A DNA stretch of 64,000 nucleotides, taken from positions 9,741,682-9,805,681 of the forward strand of contig NC_134288.1 of NCBI RefSeq assembly GCF_949628215.1, in the 5' to 3' direction. Source of the DNA: Phalacrocorax aristotelis (lineage: Eukaryota; Chordata; Aves; Suliformes; Phalacrocoracidae). The first letter of the stretch is position 1. The number at the start of each line of letters is the position of its first letter. The position numbers and the translations under genes were made by a program. Under the pieces are notes generated by a model that was given only the letters and a program-made list of their open reading frames with translations, had not been told where the DNA came from and did not search any database. Below, in pieces: positions 35,993 through 54,619 of this stretch.

Positions 35993-38943
35993 ATGGCGGA
36001 GCCGGGGGCGCCCATGCGGCTGAAGGAGTGGCTGATCGCGCAGATCGACAGCGGCCGGTACCCGGGGCTGCGCTGGGAGAACCGGCACCGGACGCTCTTC
36101 CGCATCCCCTGGAAGCACGCGGCCAAGCAGGACTACCGGCAGCAGCAGGACGCCGCGCTCTTCAAGGTACCCCGGGCTCCCCAGGACTCCCGCACGGCTC
36201 CCGGAGCATCCCCGGGACACCCCACCCAGCTCTGTGCGCAACCCCGGGGCTCCCCATTGCCTGGCTCCATGCACACCCCCGGGGCTCCCCATGCCCGGCT
36301 CTGGGCGCTCCCCCAAAACCTGCCTGGCTCCGTGAGCACCCCTAAGACCCCCCACCCAGCTCTATGCGCAGCCCCGGGACCCCCGTCCGGCTCCATGCAC
36401 ACCATTGAGACCCCCGCACCTGGCTCCGTGCACACCCCCGGAGCTCGTCATTGCCTGGCTCCGTGTAGTCTCCCAGGACCCCCTGCCCAGAGCCATGCAC
36501 ACCCTAGAGCTCCCCGTTGCCCAGCTCCCTGCGCTTTCCTGGGACCTCCCACCATCCAGCGCCCTGCAGCCCCCCAGGGCACACAGCCCCACCTTCCCAC
36601 TGCCATCCGCCCAGCCCCAGTGGGCCCCACAGCAGCCCCCACAGCACAGGACACCCTCTACCCGGCAGGCTTGGGCCGTCTACAAGGGGAAGTACCATGA
36701 GGGGACGGACAAGGCCGACCCCTCCACCTGGAAGACGCGGCTCCGCTGCGCCCTCAACAAGAGCACCGACTTCCAGGAGGTGCCTGAGCGGAGCCAGCTG
36801 GACATCTCCGAGCCCTACAAGGTCTATCAGATTGTATCCGATGGCGCCCAGGATGCTGGTACGTCCCTGCCATCCCTTCTCTTGCATCAGATTTGGGGCT
36901 GATGCCTGCGCCGTGCCTGTACAAGCCCCATGTCCCACAGACATCACCCTTCCTTCCCACTCCCCTTCCTCTGGGTTACCTGGGCAGCCAGGTGCCTTCC
37001 CAGGTGCTGTTCTTGCTGTTGGCCAGGGGCTCAGCAGGTTTTCCTTGCTCTCCACAGAGAAGGACGATGGCACACGGTCCCCAGCCGGGGAGGATCAGCA
37101 GGTGAGCCAGCCCCCCACCCTGTGCCGTCTGCTGCAGGAGCTGCCTGCAGGCTGGAGAAGGTGGGTTCCCCAAATCCTACTTCATCCGCCTGCTGTTCCC
37201 CTGCCTGCACACTGCCTGTGTCTGTCCTACTGGGCACCTGGCTCCCTTGAGCATCACTGAGGGTCCCCTGTGCCATGCAGCTGCCAGACTCAGGCAGGGG
37301 ATCTGCCAGTGCACAAGGTCCATGGCGGTGGCACAAGTCAGCTCAGGGGCCCCTGCTGCCAGCTCAGCCGTCACCACAGCTGCTCTCATCCCCAGGGCAG
37401 TGCCACAGGGAGTCCAGAGGAGGAAAGCCAGAAGGGCACAATGGAGCCATGCCACATGTCTCCGCTGCCCCTGCTCTCTGCCCACCCGGCCGAGCGAGGT
37501 GAGGAGTGTCCCCAGCAGTGGGATGGGGCTAGGGACAGGGAGCACATGCTGCCTGTCAGGAGCAACCCAGCTCTCCACAGCCCCATGCCCTGTCCCTTGT
37601 GCAGGCAATGCCCACGGGAATGGAGCGGGGTGGGGGGCTCCCTCCCTGCCTCAGGAAAGCCACTTGATCATGCTCTTAGGGGCTTTGATGAGGCCCAGTA
37701 ATGAGCAGCAGCGGTGGGAAGGACCCTGCTCCCCGTTTGACTCAGCTGGGGCCAGGACAGCACCCAGGAGCCCTCAGGGGCAGCTGCCCACATCCCTTTA
37801 CCACCTTGACTCTGCCTTGGTCCAGGGTACCATGTGAGGGGAGTCTTCTATGGCTGGAACCCAACCCACAGCCACCTCCTCCCCGGACCTCCATCCTACC
37901 TCCCTGTGGAGGACGTCAACCACTCAGGTAGGAGCCGCGCTGGCCAGGCAGTGCCCTGGGTGGCCCCCCTGGACCAGGCTGCCCACAAGCTGACCCTCCC
38001 CTCACCCCAGACTGCTGGCTCCACGTCCGCCTCTACTACTGTGACATGCTGGTGAAGGAGGTCACTACCCGCACGGCCGAGGGCTGCCGCATCACCTCCC
38101 GCGCTGTGCCAGCTGACAGTGAGCGCCTCTACGGCCCCTCCTGCATGGAGCAGATTGAGTTCCCACCACCACGGGCGCTCAGCGGCAGTGGCCGGGTGGC
38201 CAGCATGACTGATGTGCTGGAGCGGCTCCTGCCCCACCTGGAGCGTGGCGTGCTGCTGTGGGTAGCACCCGAGGGGGTCTTCATGAAGCGCCAGTGCCAG
38301 GGCAGGGTGTACTGGAATGGACCACTGGCCCCACACAGGGACTGGCCCAACAAGCTGGAGAGGGAGAAGACCTACAAGTTGCTGGATACACAGCAGTTCC
38401 TGCAGCGTAAGTGCCCGCCTGCCTCTCTGGGCACACGGCTCTGCCGGCCACTCCCCCAGGAGACCCCGATCCCCTTGGGAATGGGGCGGGTCCTGCCCCA
38501 GTGCAGCTGCTCTGGGCTGTGGGGCTGTGGGGACCCCGTGAACCCTGACAGGGCCAGTGTCTTGCAGAGCTGCGGGGGTACCTGAGCCATGGGCAGCCCA
38601 TGCCGCAGTACCAGATCCACCTGTGCTTCGGGGAGGAGTACCCCACCAGCGCCGGGCACCACTTCCAGAAGCTTATTATGGCCCATGTGAGTACACACCA
38701 TGGCTGGCTATCGCGGCATCCCCAGATTGGGTGCTGAGACCATCATGGTCTCAGGGGCACATGGACCTGCACCCGTCCTCCATTGGCTCTGTGCCTCTGC
38801 AGGTGGAGCCAGTGTTTGCACGAGAGCTCTTCCATCATGCCCAGCGTATGGGGCCGATGCTGCTCCGCGACTCCCCCCAGCCCTGCTCCCCTGGTGCCTC
38901 CAGCCACATTATCCACGTCCTCAAACAGCTCTGCCAGCCCTGA
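35993..38943 (+). CDS. IRF10: IRF10, interferon regulatory factor 10
   Basis: IRF10 is a transcription factor of the IRF4/8/9 subgroup, described in chicken and fish and missing from human and mouse; it acts in the nucleus in interferon responses. Eight exons: 35993-36166, 36669-36858, 37058-37101, 37396-37498, 37826-37927, 38011-38406, 38568-38686, 38803-38943. They sum to 1269 bases, 422 aa plus stop, with all phases matching. The DNA-binding domain (about residues 8-118) has the five-tryptophan cluster at W13, W28, W40, W60 and W79 and the recognition-helix stretch WKTRLRCALNKSTDFQEV. A variable Ser/Pro/Glu-rich linker follows (exons 3-4). The IRF-association domain (about 172-385) includes VRGVFYGWNP, CWLHVRLYYCDMLVKEV, LYGPSCMEQIEFP and YQIHLCFGEEYP. 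It could be called IRF4-like, but the synteny between DUSP15 and FOXS1 and the overall length favour IRF10. Confidence 0.92.
36195..36535. repeat. ~42-bp degenerate minisatellite in IRF10 intron 1
   Basis: About eight diverged copies of a unit containing CCTGGCTCCATGCACACCCC and GGGGCTCCCCATTG fill most of the 500-base first intron, inside the DNA-binding-domain coding region. Confidence 0.82.
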
Positions 38944-39264
38944 GCCTGGGCAGGCAGGCAGAGAAGCCCAGTTGCGACAAAGCCTCAGAGCAGGATGCTC
39001 TGCCACCCCACAGCCCCACTCCGACTGTGTTCCCTGAGTTGGCGTAGATGGGGCACTCAGCGCTGCTAGGCCGGACACGGGTGGGTGCTGGCCAGGGTAG
39101 GCGAATGGCTGCTCCCCCTGCGCAGATTGCTGTATTTATTCCCTGGGACCCACTAGGAATCCGTCTGGGTGGGATTTGCTCTGTGCTTTTATGGTGAGCC
39201 AGGGCAGAGCCAGCTCTGTCCTTGCACCTTGCACTGCTGGGACTCGCCATTCACAAACCTTAGC

Positions 39265-39270
39265 AATAAA
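39265..39270 (+). terminator. IRF10 poly(A) signal AATAAA
   Basis: AATAAA about 320 bases after the IRF10 stop codon, followed by GGTTGTGTTTCGG, a GT-rich downstream element. Confidence 0.8.
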
Positions 39271-39289
39271 GGTTGTGTTTCGGTACCGC

Positions 39290-40221
39290 TGGCTCCGGTG
39301 CAGGGGGGCTGGTGCCAGTCCAAGGAGGGCATGGGCAGCTGGGGGAGCAGAGCCTGGGCAGAGCCTCATGCTGTGGGCAAAGCCAGCTCAGCCCCAGCCA
39401 TGGAGGACAGCCAACCCCCCTGTCCCTGTGCTGGCTCAAGACCTGTCCTGCCCCAGGTCCTGGGCCCTTGGCAGGGGCTGCAGGCAGTGGCAAGGTGCCT
39501 GTTAGCTGCTTTGCCGACCCGAGCCTGTCCCAAATGCACTCACTGCCTGTGCCTCAGTTTCCCCTGGTGAGTGGAGTGATGGGGCTCCTGGGAGGTGGGG
39601 TCTATGCTGCACCCTGGAGCCAGTGTCCTGGCCGGGCACGGTGTGGGGACCCAGCACAGCGGAGATCTGGCATGGTGCACAGGGACAACCCCAGGCTGGA
39701 GGCAGGGGCTGAAGCACTGGGGTGGGCAGGGGGTGGGTGGGGAGCTCGGGGATGGCAGCAGCCCCAGCCCTGCCAGCAGCACCCTGCTCAGCCCTGTGCC
39801 ATCCTTGGCCAGGGCCTGGCTGTGTGCCATGGGCAGGCAGGATGAGACCCAGATCGTGGGAACCTCCCATGGAAAGAGGGGCTGGGGGAGGCGGGGGCCA
39901 TGCCCAGGGCTTGACCGAGACCAGCGCTGCCTGCCTCTGCCCCAGAGAGGCCACAGCCATGCCAGCCCCGAGGCTGCTGGCTGCTGGCTGCTGGCCGCAG
40001 GCCTTGGCGGCGCGGCCGTCCGTCCATCTGTCCGCAGGGACCAGTGCTGGACGGCAGAGCCCCGCTCCGCCCTGGGCGGCCCCGGAGAGGAGGGGCCCGC
40101 CGCCCCCTCGCCGGCCAGGCGCGGGAGGCTGGGCTGCCGACGGGTTTTAATGGGCCGTGCCGGGGCCGTGCGGCAGAGCAGGATCAGCGGCGGTGCAGGA
40201 GGGCTGCGGCTGGCCAGGAGG
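39290..40221 (+). promoter_or_regulatory. IRF10-FOXS1 spacer and FOXS1 CpG-island 5' region
   Basis: Less than 1 kb separates the IRF10 poly(A) site from the FOXS1 start codon. From about 39990 the sequence becomes CpG-rich and carries the FOXS1 5' UTR. The FOXS1 frame stays open upstream for over 600 bases, but this part shows no protein-like conservation. Confidence 0.55.
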
Positions 40222-41580
40222 ATGCAGCCAGACCTCCCTGTTGGCGACGCGGCACTGCGCTGCCCACCAGTCCCCGAGCCGTCCGGTGGCCCCTTCCGCG
40301 GCCCCCCACCACCCACCAGCCCTGAGGCCACCAAGCCACCCTACAGCTACATCGCCCTCATCACCATGGCCATCCAGAGTGCGCCTGAGAAGCGCATCAC
40401 GCTCAGTGGCATCTACCGCTACATCATGGGCCGTTTCACCTTCTACCGTGAAAACAAGCAGGGCTGGCAGAACAGCATCCGCCACAACCTCTCCCTTAAC
40501 GAGTGCTTTGTTAAGGTGCCCCGCGATGACAAGAAGCCGGGCAAGGGCAACTACTGGACGCTTGACCCCGACTGCTACAACATGTTTGAGAATGGCAGCT
40601 TCTTGCGGCGCCGACAGCGCTTCACCAGGAAGAGGGGCCTCCAGGATGCACCGGGTACCGATGGTGACGAGGGGCGTGGGAAGCCCCCCAGGCACCGGTC
40701 GCGGGGGCTGCCCGCCGCCCCACTGCCTGAGGAGGGGAAGGCGGAGGGGGGCTATGCCTCACCAGCGGCTATGGGGTGCCTGCCAAGCCCCACCACACTG
40801 TCTGAGGGCGACGGGGTGCCAGGGTGCACGGAGCCCTGCACCCAGCGGCAACCACCCAAGGCAAGGCAGCCCTGCCTGTACCTGCCGGATGCACCGCAGC
40901 CCAAGGGGTCTTTCTTCAGCCCCCCGGAGAGCTGCCCACCCAAAGAGACTGTCTTCGGGGGGCTCCCGGCGGCGCTGCAGCTGCCCCGGCCAGGTCAGTA
41001 CCCGCAGCCCGGTGAGCGCCCGGCACCACACCCTACCCTGCTGCCCACCCTGCTGCCCGCCCAGCCCAGAGACCCCCCACAGGACTCTCAGGCACCCCCA
41101 GGCACCCCCCCGGGGCAGCTAGAGGGTGAGGAGCCAGCTGTCCTTAGGCTGGGGTCTGGCCAGCCTTTTGGGCAGGTGCCCCCCATGTTCCCTGGCACCA
41201 TCCTGGGCACAGGGAAGCCCCCCCCATCCTGCTTCCTGGAAGGGGAGGGCTATGTGCAGCCTCCCCTGCCTGTTTTCGGCTCCTTTGGCCGGTCAGGGCC
41301 TGAGGCGCTGGGCAGCAGCTACCAGTGCCGGGTGCAGGCGCTGAGCTTCTGCATGAAGGAGCGGCCGTGCAGCACAGCGCTGGAGCATCTCCTGGCTGCG
41401 TCCCCCCCAGCCCCTGCTGCCCCCCGCCAGCCACCCTTCGGGGCTGCGGGGCCACGGGTGGGTGAGCAGAAGGAGCCATGGGGACCGAGGAGTGCAATCC
41501 CACTGCAGGGGGGCAATGGCTACCCGCTGGGGCTGCCCCCCTGCCTCTACCGGACACCCGGCATGTTCTTCTTTGAGTGA
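40222..41580 (+). CDS. FOXS1: FOXS1 forkhead transcription factor (single exon)
   Basis: FOXS1 (FKHL18) is a forkhead transcription factor expressed in neural-crest-derived sensory neurons and perivascular cells. The single exon encodes 452 aa against about 330 in human. The forkhead domain spans about residues 38-132: [40 protein letters not shown], recognition helix [20 protein letters not shown], and wing [20 protein letters not shown] with [14 protein letters not shown] Pro-rich middle follows. The C-terminus is diagnostic: [31 protein letters not shown] and [22 protein letters not shown] match mammalian FOXS1 nearly residue for residue. I chose the ATG at 40222 because the protein then starts MQPDLP, like human MQQQPLP; an in-frame ATG at 40150 would add 24 Arg/Gly-rich residues. 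The extra length lies in the Pro-rich linker. Confidence 0.95.
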   Translation: MQPDLPVGDAALRCPPVPEPSGGPFRGPPPPTSPEATKPPYSYIALITMAIQSAPEKRITLSGIYRYIMGRFTFYRENKQGWQNSIRHNLSLNECFVKVPRDDKKPGKGNYWTLDPDCYNMFENGSFLRRRQRFTRKRGLQDAPGTDGDEGRGKPPRHRSRGLPAAPLPEEGKAEGGYASPAAMGCLPSPTTLSEGDGVPGCTEPCTQRQPPKARQPCLYLPDAPQPKGSFFSPPESCPPKETVFGGLPAALQLPRPGQYPQPGERPAPHPTLLPTLLPAQPRDPPQDSQAPPGTPPGQLEGEEPAVLRLGSGQPFGQVPPMFPGTILGTGKPPPSCFLEGEGYVQPPLPVFGSFGRSGPEALGSSYQCRVQALSFCMKERPCSTALEHLLAASPPAPAAPRQPPFGAAGPRVGEQKEPWGPRSAIPLQGGNGYPLGLPPCLYRTPGMFFFE

Positions 41581-41614
41581 GGGACTGGCCCATCCCAGTA
41601 CAGCCCCGGCACCA

Positions 41615-41620
41615 AATAAA
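41615..41620 (+). terminator. FOXS1 poly(A) signal AATAAA
   Basis: AATAAA only 35 bases after the FOXS1 stop codon, with a TGTGGTCTCTG element downstream. The 3' UTR would be unusually short, about 55 bases. Confidence 0.75.
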
Positions 41621-41639
41621 AACAGATTCCCCAATGCTG

Positions 41640-44600
41640 CCTCTGTGGTCTCTGCGCCCTGCTCAGGGTGGGCACCAGGCAGGGTCAAGCTGGGGACCCT
41701 CTGCCCCAGCCCAGGCACTGGCTGGGAGAACATGTGTCCCCGAGGCCACCCAGCACAGCCCTCATCCTCACTGGCCCCTCCACTGGTGATCACCAGCTGG
41801 ACAGTGAGGCTGTGGTGGGACAGGACGTGGACTGGGTCAGGGCACCTTCATCCAGGTTCTGTGTCCATGGGAGATGCTGGGGACAAGATCCTGCCTCCAA
41901 AGTCCCATCCTGGGGTAGCAGGAGGGAACCTTGCTGGTGAGGGTCAGGGGGATGTGGTGTGGCAGGAGTGAGCCCTTGCAGAACCTCACTGCCACCTCCC
42001 TGCACCTGGAACCCCTCAAAGTGCCCAGATTCACCCCAGGTGCCATGCATGGCACAACTGGCACCAGCCTCAACACATGGCCCTGCTCACGCACTGGCAT
42101 GGCCTCAGACAGACACTGGGGAGGAGTGGGAGGCAGTAGTACAGTGTGGGGGGCTCTGCTCTGGGGAAACCAGTGCTCCCTCCCTTCTCTGTCCCTGCTT
42201 GGGGCGGCACCGGTGCCTGGCTGATCCCATCAGGTCCCTGCAGACATGTCAAAGGCAAGGCAGCCCCCAGAGCTGGGCTGTGCCAGGAGCTGTGGCTGCA
42301 ATGGGAACAGCAGGAGAAAGTGGATTCCTCTGACCTGAATCACGCCGGGTGGCTGCTGGTGAGGAAGCACCGGCTGAGTCACCACTGCTGGCACCAGGCT
42401 GGGCATGGGGGCCTGCCCCAGCCGGGCAGGCTGGGGAGCACTGGGGCGGGTGAGGGTCCCCACACAGCCCTGGGCTGAAAACTGGCCGCCAGCACCTTCC
42501 CATGCACTGCCAAAACACTGGGGCCAGAGTCTCTGCAGCACTGGATTGGGGCCAGAGTGATGCTGGCAAAGTGGGGTGCTGCGCCCATACCCTCATCCAG
42601 CCAACCCCAGGCTGGGACAGGGTGGACCACAGGACCAGCAATGTCCGGACCCCACAGCACAGCCAGCCCCAGGGCAGGCCTGGGGGGAGGATGCTGGGTT
42701 GGGGGAGGCTCTCCACACTGCTGTGGGGAGTGGGCTTGGGGCAGAGCCCCCGCTGACGTCCCAAGGCCAGCAGGACCCCAGCTTGGCCAGTTCTGCAGGT
42801 TTCTGTGGGGGCCATGCTGGCACCAAGGGATGGTGCTGTCGTCACTCAGGGACCAGGAACGCCATGGCCACGTCAGCCCTGTTATCAGTCCCCAGACGGC
42901 TGCTGCCTGGCCATGGCCATGTCCCAGCCCTGGGCAGGGTGGGGGGGGGGGCCGCCCTTCATCATCGGGGACAGCCACTCAGTCCTGGGCCTCTTTTCTG
43001 CCTTTTTTTTCTCCTCCCCAGTGGAAAACAATATTTGAGCGCCTACATCATGCTGGCGTCTCTGGAGCGGCCGGCAGCGAGTGCGGCTGACCTCAGCCCC
43101 CTCCTTCGCACGGTCCCCGGGGGCGCGGGAGGAAGCGAGCGCCGCAGCCATGCCCAGGGGCCGTCTGGTTCCCACGCAGCACAGCCGGGCCCATCGCCCG
43201 CCTCAGCTCCCGCCACCGCCTGGGAATGCACAGCCCTGGCCCCATGGCCCTGGCCCACATGTTGCCCTGGGCTGGGGTTCCTGCGCTGGGAGCAGCGTGG
43301 CATCATGTGGCACATCCCATTGCTCCTCTGAGCTGCAGCCCCTGGGGATGGGGACCCCCATCCTGCAAAGCCCGGCTGCCTGCACTGTCCTGGGCATGCA
43401 GACCAGGGCCATCTACTCTCCCAGTGCTTCCCTTCTTCATGCCTGCCCCAGACCCCGGCTGTGGGCCCAGTGTTAACCCTGCCCTGCCTCTTCCCCGGCT
43501 TGCTCCCAGCTCACAGTGGGTGGCCTGGCCCCTGGCCCACTTGCCCACTCCTAGTATGGGCTGTGCTGCAGCCAGGGACTGGGCTGCACCTGGTCACGGG
43601 GCAATCCTGCTGCCGCCACTGGTGGTGCTGCCAGGTGCCGGTGCAGGAGGTCTGTCTGCTCCCCTTCCCTCCCTGTGCTGCCTGCGGGGCCCCTTGCTTG
43701 TGCAGGCAGGGTGGGTGCCACAGGGATGGGGTGCAGACACAGAAGTGGAAAGGGTGCTGCTCTGTGCGAGTTCTCAAGGCTCCGGAGATAGATGCTGTGG
43801 ACACACCACACCCCAGACTGCCCTGTCCGTCTGTGGGGGTGACAAGGACCACCCACATGAGGGATCGTGTCAGCTGCCATGGCCTGTGCTGGATCAGGAC
43901 CAGTCCTGTTACCATGCCCATCGGCCCCAGCAGGAGTGGTCCCCTCCCTGGGGATCCGGGCTCCTAAGCCCTGTCCTGTCCCTCAGCCAGGAGCGCAGGA
44001 TGGGGCTATGGCTGCTCCCATGAGTGCCAGCCCCATGGCCACACTCCACTGACGCTGATGGAGGTGCAATGGGTGACCCCATGGGGTCCCAGGGCAGGAG
44101 AGGAGGGGGCTGGAGAAGCCAAACCAGGCTGTGGAGTGCAGGCTCCCCACCCTGGGCCTGAGGCACCAAGATGTGCCGGTGCCTGTGCATCCCTGTGCTG
44201 TAGCCATGCACACGCAGGTCTGCATCCAGGATCTGATCCCCCGGAGCAGCTCAGGGTGCCAGGTGTGTCTGGGGGTGACAGCCCAGCCGGGAGCCCTGTG
44301 GGCCAACCCACAGTGGGGCCCTGCAGCCCCCGTGGCCCACCGGGGCGATACACAGCTCCTGGGGCCAGACAGGAAGGAGACGTCACCGCTGCGGAGCATA
44401 ACTCAAACCAGATGGGGCTGCGCTGGCTTCCAGGCCCACAGGGTGGTCACCGACAGGAACCGGTCAAAGGCTGCCGGCAGGAAGTGGCTGGGAGGGACGC
44501 CTGCGGCAGGAGCCGGCATCCAGGACCGGGCAGCCTTAACTGCTTCAGGGCCAGCTGCAGCCCCACTGGGCAGAGGGACACTGGCCCCCCCACCAACCCT

Positions 44601-45000
44601 TGCCTGGGCACCCCAACCCACTTGGGCAGATGCCAAAGCTGTGAGGACACCTCTGACCATCCATCTCTCCATCCCTCCCTTCCTCCTTTTCCCCAGCACC
44701 CTGGGGTGCTCAGAGCCTGTTGCTGCTGCACAGCCACCAGGTGCGGAGACCAGAACCCCTCGGCACTGTGGGCTGCACAGCCCTGCCTGGGACACACCAG
44801 GCAGTCCTGGTCACCAGCACAGCCGGGGCCCCTCTATGACCGCTCTGCCCTGGAGATGAGATGCCATTTTCCGTCCCCTCCTCGCTTATCTGCAGCCCTC
44901 AAACTGCGGCTGGACGGCCCACACAAGCAGGAGCAGTGGCCCAGAGAGCAGGCCAGGAGTGGCCCCCAGAGAAGCAGGGCAGGAGCAGGCTGCGGGCAGA
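41640..45000. other. Intergenic between FOXS1 and MYLK2 (convergent genes)
   Basis: GC-rich sequence with long but featureless open frames on both strands, and no domain or splice pattern I recognise. A run of G at 42941-42950 is the only simple-sequence mark. Confidence 0.55.
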
Positions 45001-45008
45001 CCTGTACA

Positions 45009-45014
45009 TTTATT
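45009..45014 (-). terminator. Candidate MYLK2 poly(A) signal
   Basis: AATAAA on the minus strand, about 1.66 kb past the MYLK2 stop codon. It is the first canonical signal I found reading down from the stop, so a long 3' UTR is implied; an unseen variant signal could end it earlier. Confidence 0.5.
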
Positions 45015-46675
45015 TACAAGAAGGCGAGAGCTGGGCAGGACTCCAGCCCCATGAGCCGTGTCCCCAGCCCAGTGGGGATGAGCCCGAAGCCCCTTCACCT
45101 GCTGCAGCCAGTGGGGCTGGGGGGCTGGTGCCTCCCCTATCTCTCCCCAGGGTTTTTCCAGCAGGCACAGAGGGCACAAGCAGCCCCCAGAGCAAACACA
45201 AAGCCGTGGCTTCATGGAGCTTGGCCACAGCAAAAGCCAAAGCGGAGGGCAGGGAGAGCCCGGGACCCCCCACTCGCCCCCCAGCCCCCTCCGCAGTGGG
45301 CAAGGCTGAAAGCTGCAAAGCCCAGGGGATTCCCATCCTTTGGCAGCACCAGGCAGCCCCAAGGGGTGCAGGCAGAGGGGAAGGGGGTCTGGGTGAGGTG
45401 GAGGAGTGGAGGCAGCACCCGCCTCCCACAGCCCAGCCAGTCCTGGGAAGCCCCCATGTGCGGTGGGGGAGCTGGCAGCCACAGCCACCGACCGGCAGTT
45501 CCTGTGTGTTGGTGGTCGGGGCTGGAGCGATGCTTGCGGCAGCGGGGGAGCACGGTCCAGCTGCTCTACATTAGGACGCCTCGCTCATCTTGATCTGGCG
45601 GGGACGGGTGAGGCAGAGGTTGTGTTTTTCCCCCGCTGGCAGAGCTGAAGGGCAGGGAGGGCAGGAGGAACACAAAGCCTCCTTCTTCCCTCGCTGGCTC
45701 CCAGCTGGGGATGCTGCTGGAAGCATGCTTGCTGCTTCCTCCCTTCCTGTGCGAGCTGCAGCTCCGGGCCAGCTCCACTCCCGCACGCCTGGCCGGTCAG
45801 GGAGGAGGCACTTCGGCCCCGGCTCTGGTGCCAAAGCACCAGGGTTGCAGGTCCACACCTGCCCTCCAGCACCCCTACACTGAGCCACAGTGCTGGGAAG
45901 GGAGGTCGGGCAGCTCGAGGTCCAGCGACAGCAAAGGCAGGGCAGGGCTGCAGCATTTACAGGCAGAGCGCACAAGTCTTGGGTCCAAGGTAGCAGCAAG
46001 CGCACAGGGCGGCCCAGGCAGCGGGCTCACACCGGGCTGACCTTTCTCCTCCAAGGCCACGGGAAGGAAACACAAGCGGAGCAGAGGTGCTGTGGGTCAG
46101 GCATCACACAGCCGGGCCAGGGATGAGATCGGAAACCACTGCTCAGGAGCGGCCTCGCAGTCCGAGGAAATCCAGATGGGAGCATTGGCTCAATGGGGAC
46201 GGGGAGGGCTGGAGCCCCGGGAGCCCAGGAGGCACTGCCGGCATCCCCAGCAGCGGGTGCCCAGTGCAGCAATGCCACCTGGGGTGGGATGAGCTTGGCA
46301 GAGCGGCTTCACAGAGGTGGGTGCAGGTGAGGAGCTCTGCCAGGTCCCGGCCCCTGAGCAGTCCTGCAGCCGCTGGGTGCCAAGGCAGGGTGCAGCCCCA
46401 GGGGATGCAGCAGAGCAGCTCCCGCGGTGGCAGTGGCACGGAGCAGGGGTGCAGCACACACCACAGTGGAAGAGGGTCCAGAGAAGCCATTTGGCAGCAG
46501 CATAGCCAGGGAGGGTGCTGCGTGGCTCCAGCCCCTGGCCCCCACAGTGGGAAGCAGGCAGTGGCTGACCCCAGCAAGATCCTGCTGCCATCCAGAAGCA
46601 AGACTGACGTGGGACCCTCTCAAGCAGTTCTTCTCTGGCCTCAACTCACATTTGGCTCACCCCAGGAGCCCCCGC

Positions 46676-53397
<6,722 letters not shown>

Positions 53398-54423
53398 GAG
53401 GACGCTCTGGGTAGGAGGCAGCTGCCCTGTGGTGCTTCTGGTTTGACGAGGCTCCTGCAGAAGAGAAGACGGAAGCTGAGGGCTCCCCAGACCCAATGCC
53501 CTGCAGAGGGGTATGGTAGGATGCGGGCAGCAGCTCTGCTCCTGCAGAAGAGGGGCGAGCTGCTGCCACCCAGCCAGGAGCTGTGCTGCTGCCACCCGGC
53601 TGGTGGCACCGAGTCAGGGGCCCCACGTGGGCGCCAGTCTGTGCACCATCCCATTGTGCCCCAGTATCTATTCGGCAGTGACTGATCGATGGCCTGATGC
53701 CGGCACCTGTCACTGCCACAGGGCCTCCAGCGTGCAAACAGCTAGCACAGCTCAGCCAGGGTGCCAATTTAAGGCCATGTACCCCCATGGTGGGGCAGGA
53801 GACAGCAGCTCCAGCCCCAGGCTGGCAGGGTGGAGATCAGGCAAGGTGAGCATCCCCCTGCACGGCTCCACCACTGTCCACCCGCAACCGCACAGGCAGG
53901 TCCAGCCACGCAAGCACAGCCCTGTCTGCTCGGGGGCCACACAGACCCCTGGCCCCAGCAGCCACCAGCACTGTCCATCCCCCATCCCACGGTGACTGCA
54001 GCTCCTGCCTGAGTGGTCCCCACCAAGGGGACCTGTTGGTGGCTGCATACATGTGCCGGCTGCCACCCCATTCCCTCCAGCCTTGCGCCTGTTGCCTATA
54101 TCCCTGCTCTGCCCCAGGCTCTGCAGCCCGTCCTTCCCCGGCCACCCCCCCTGCACAACCTGCACAACCATCTAGAGGTTGGGACAGCCCAGCCCCAGAA
54201 AAAACCCACCAGCAACCATCCTAGTAATAGGGGAGTTGCTTGCTGGGACAGGAGCTATAAGTAGTTGGTCCCAGCTGAGCAGTCCCGTGTCATGCAGCTC
54301 AGCACAGCGAGCCCACGGGGACAGAGACGTTCCTCCTGAGGCTGCGGGTTCCGCTTTCCCCGGGATCCCCGACAGCCATGCCCCAAGGGGGCAGCCATGG
54401 GGACCCCCCACTCAGCCCCTTTA

Positions 54424-54600
54424 CCTGGGTCCCAGTGCAGAAGGTGGTCAGGAGGGCAGCATCCACACTGTGGCAGCGCCCGGAGGGAGCAACCTCTTCT
54501 ATCCCGGGTGTAACGGAGCCGGATTAGTGCAGGCAGAGGAGGATCCTTTACAGCAGCGGGAGCCATCCCGCTTCGCCTTTCCCAGCACCTGTCACTGCTG
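54424..54600 (-). other. Candidate MYLK2 non-coding exon 1 with an upstream ORF
   Basis: A good donor (GACCCAG|GTAAAG, last exon base 54424) precedes the coding exon's acceptor at 53454 by about 970 bases on the minus strand. An ATG at 54566 opens a frame (MAPAAVKDPPLPALIRLRY and on) that runs into the donor in a frame that does not continue into MYLK2, so it would act as an upstream ORF. An E-box CAGGTG lies at 54591-54586 on the minus strand, fitting a muscle promoter. The transcription start is unknown. Confidence 0.45.
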
Positions 54601-54619
54601 GAGCCCGTTCAAAGGACAC

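Noticed and set aside
35299-36355. Large minus-strand frames made of RGTGQPTGEGT-type repeats
   Set aside because: They translate the minisatellite upstream of IRF10 on the opposite strand and show no gene structure.
39595-40221. N-terminal extension of the FOXS1 frame by about 200 residues
   Set aside because: The upstream part is low-complexity GC-rich sequence with no forkhead-family counterpart; the ATG at 40222 gives the family-like start.
42400-45600. Long open frames between FOXS1 and MYLK2 on both strands
   Set aside because: GC-driven frames without domains, splice logic or known homologues; part of the interval is probably MYLK2 3' UTR.
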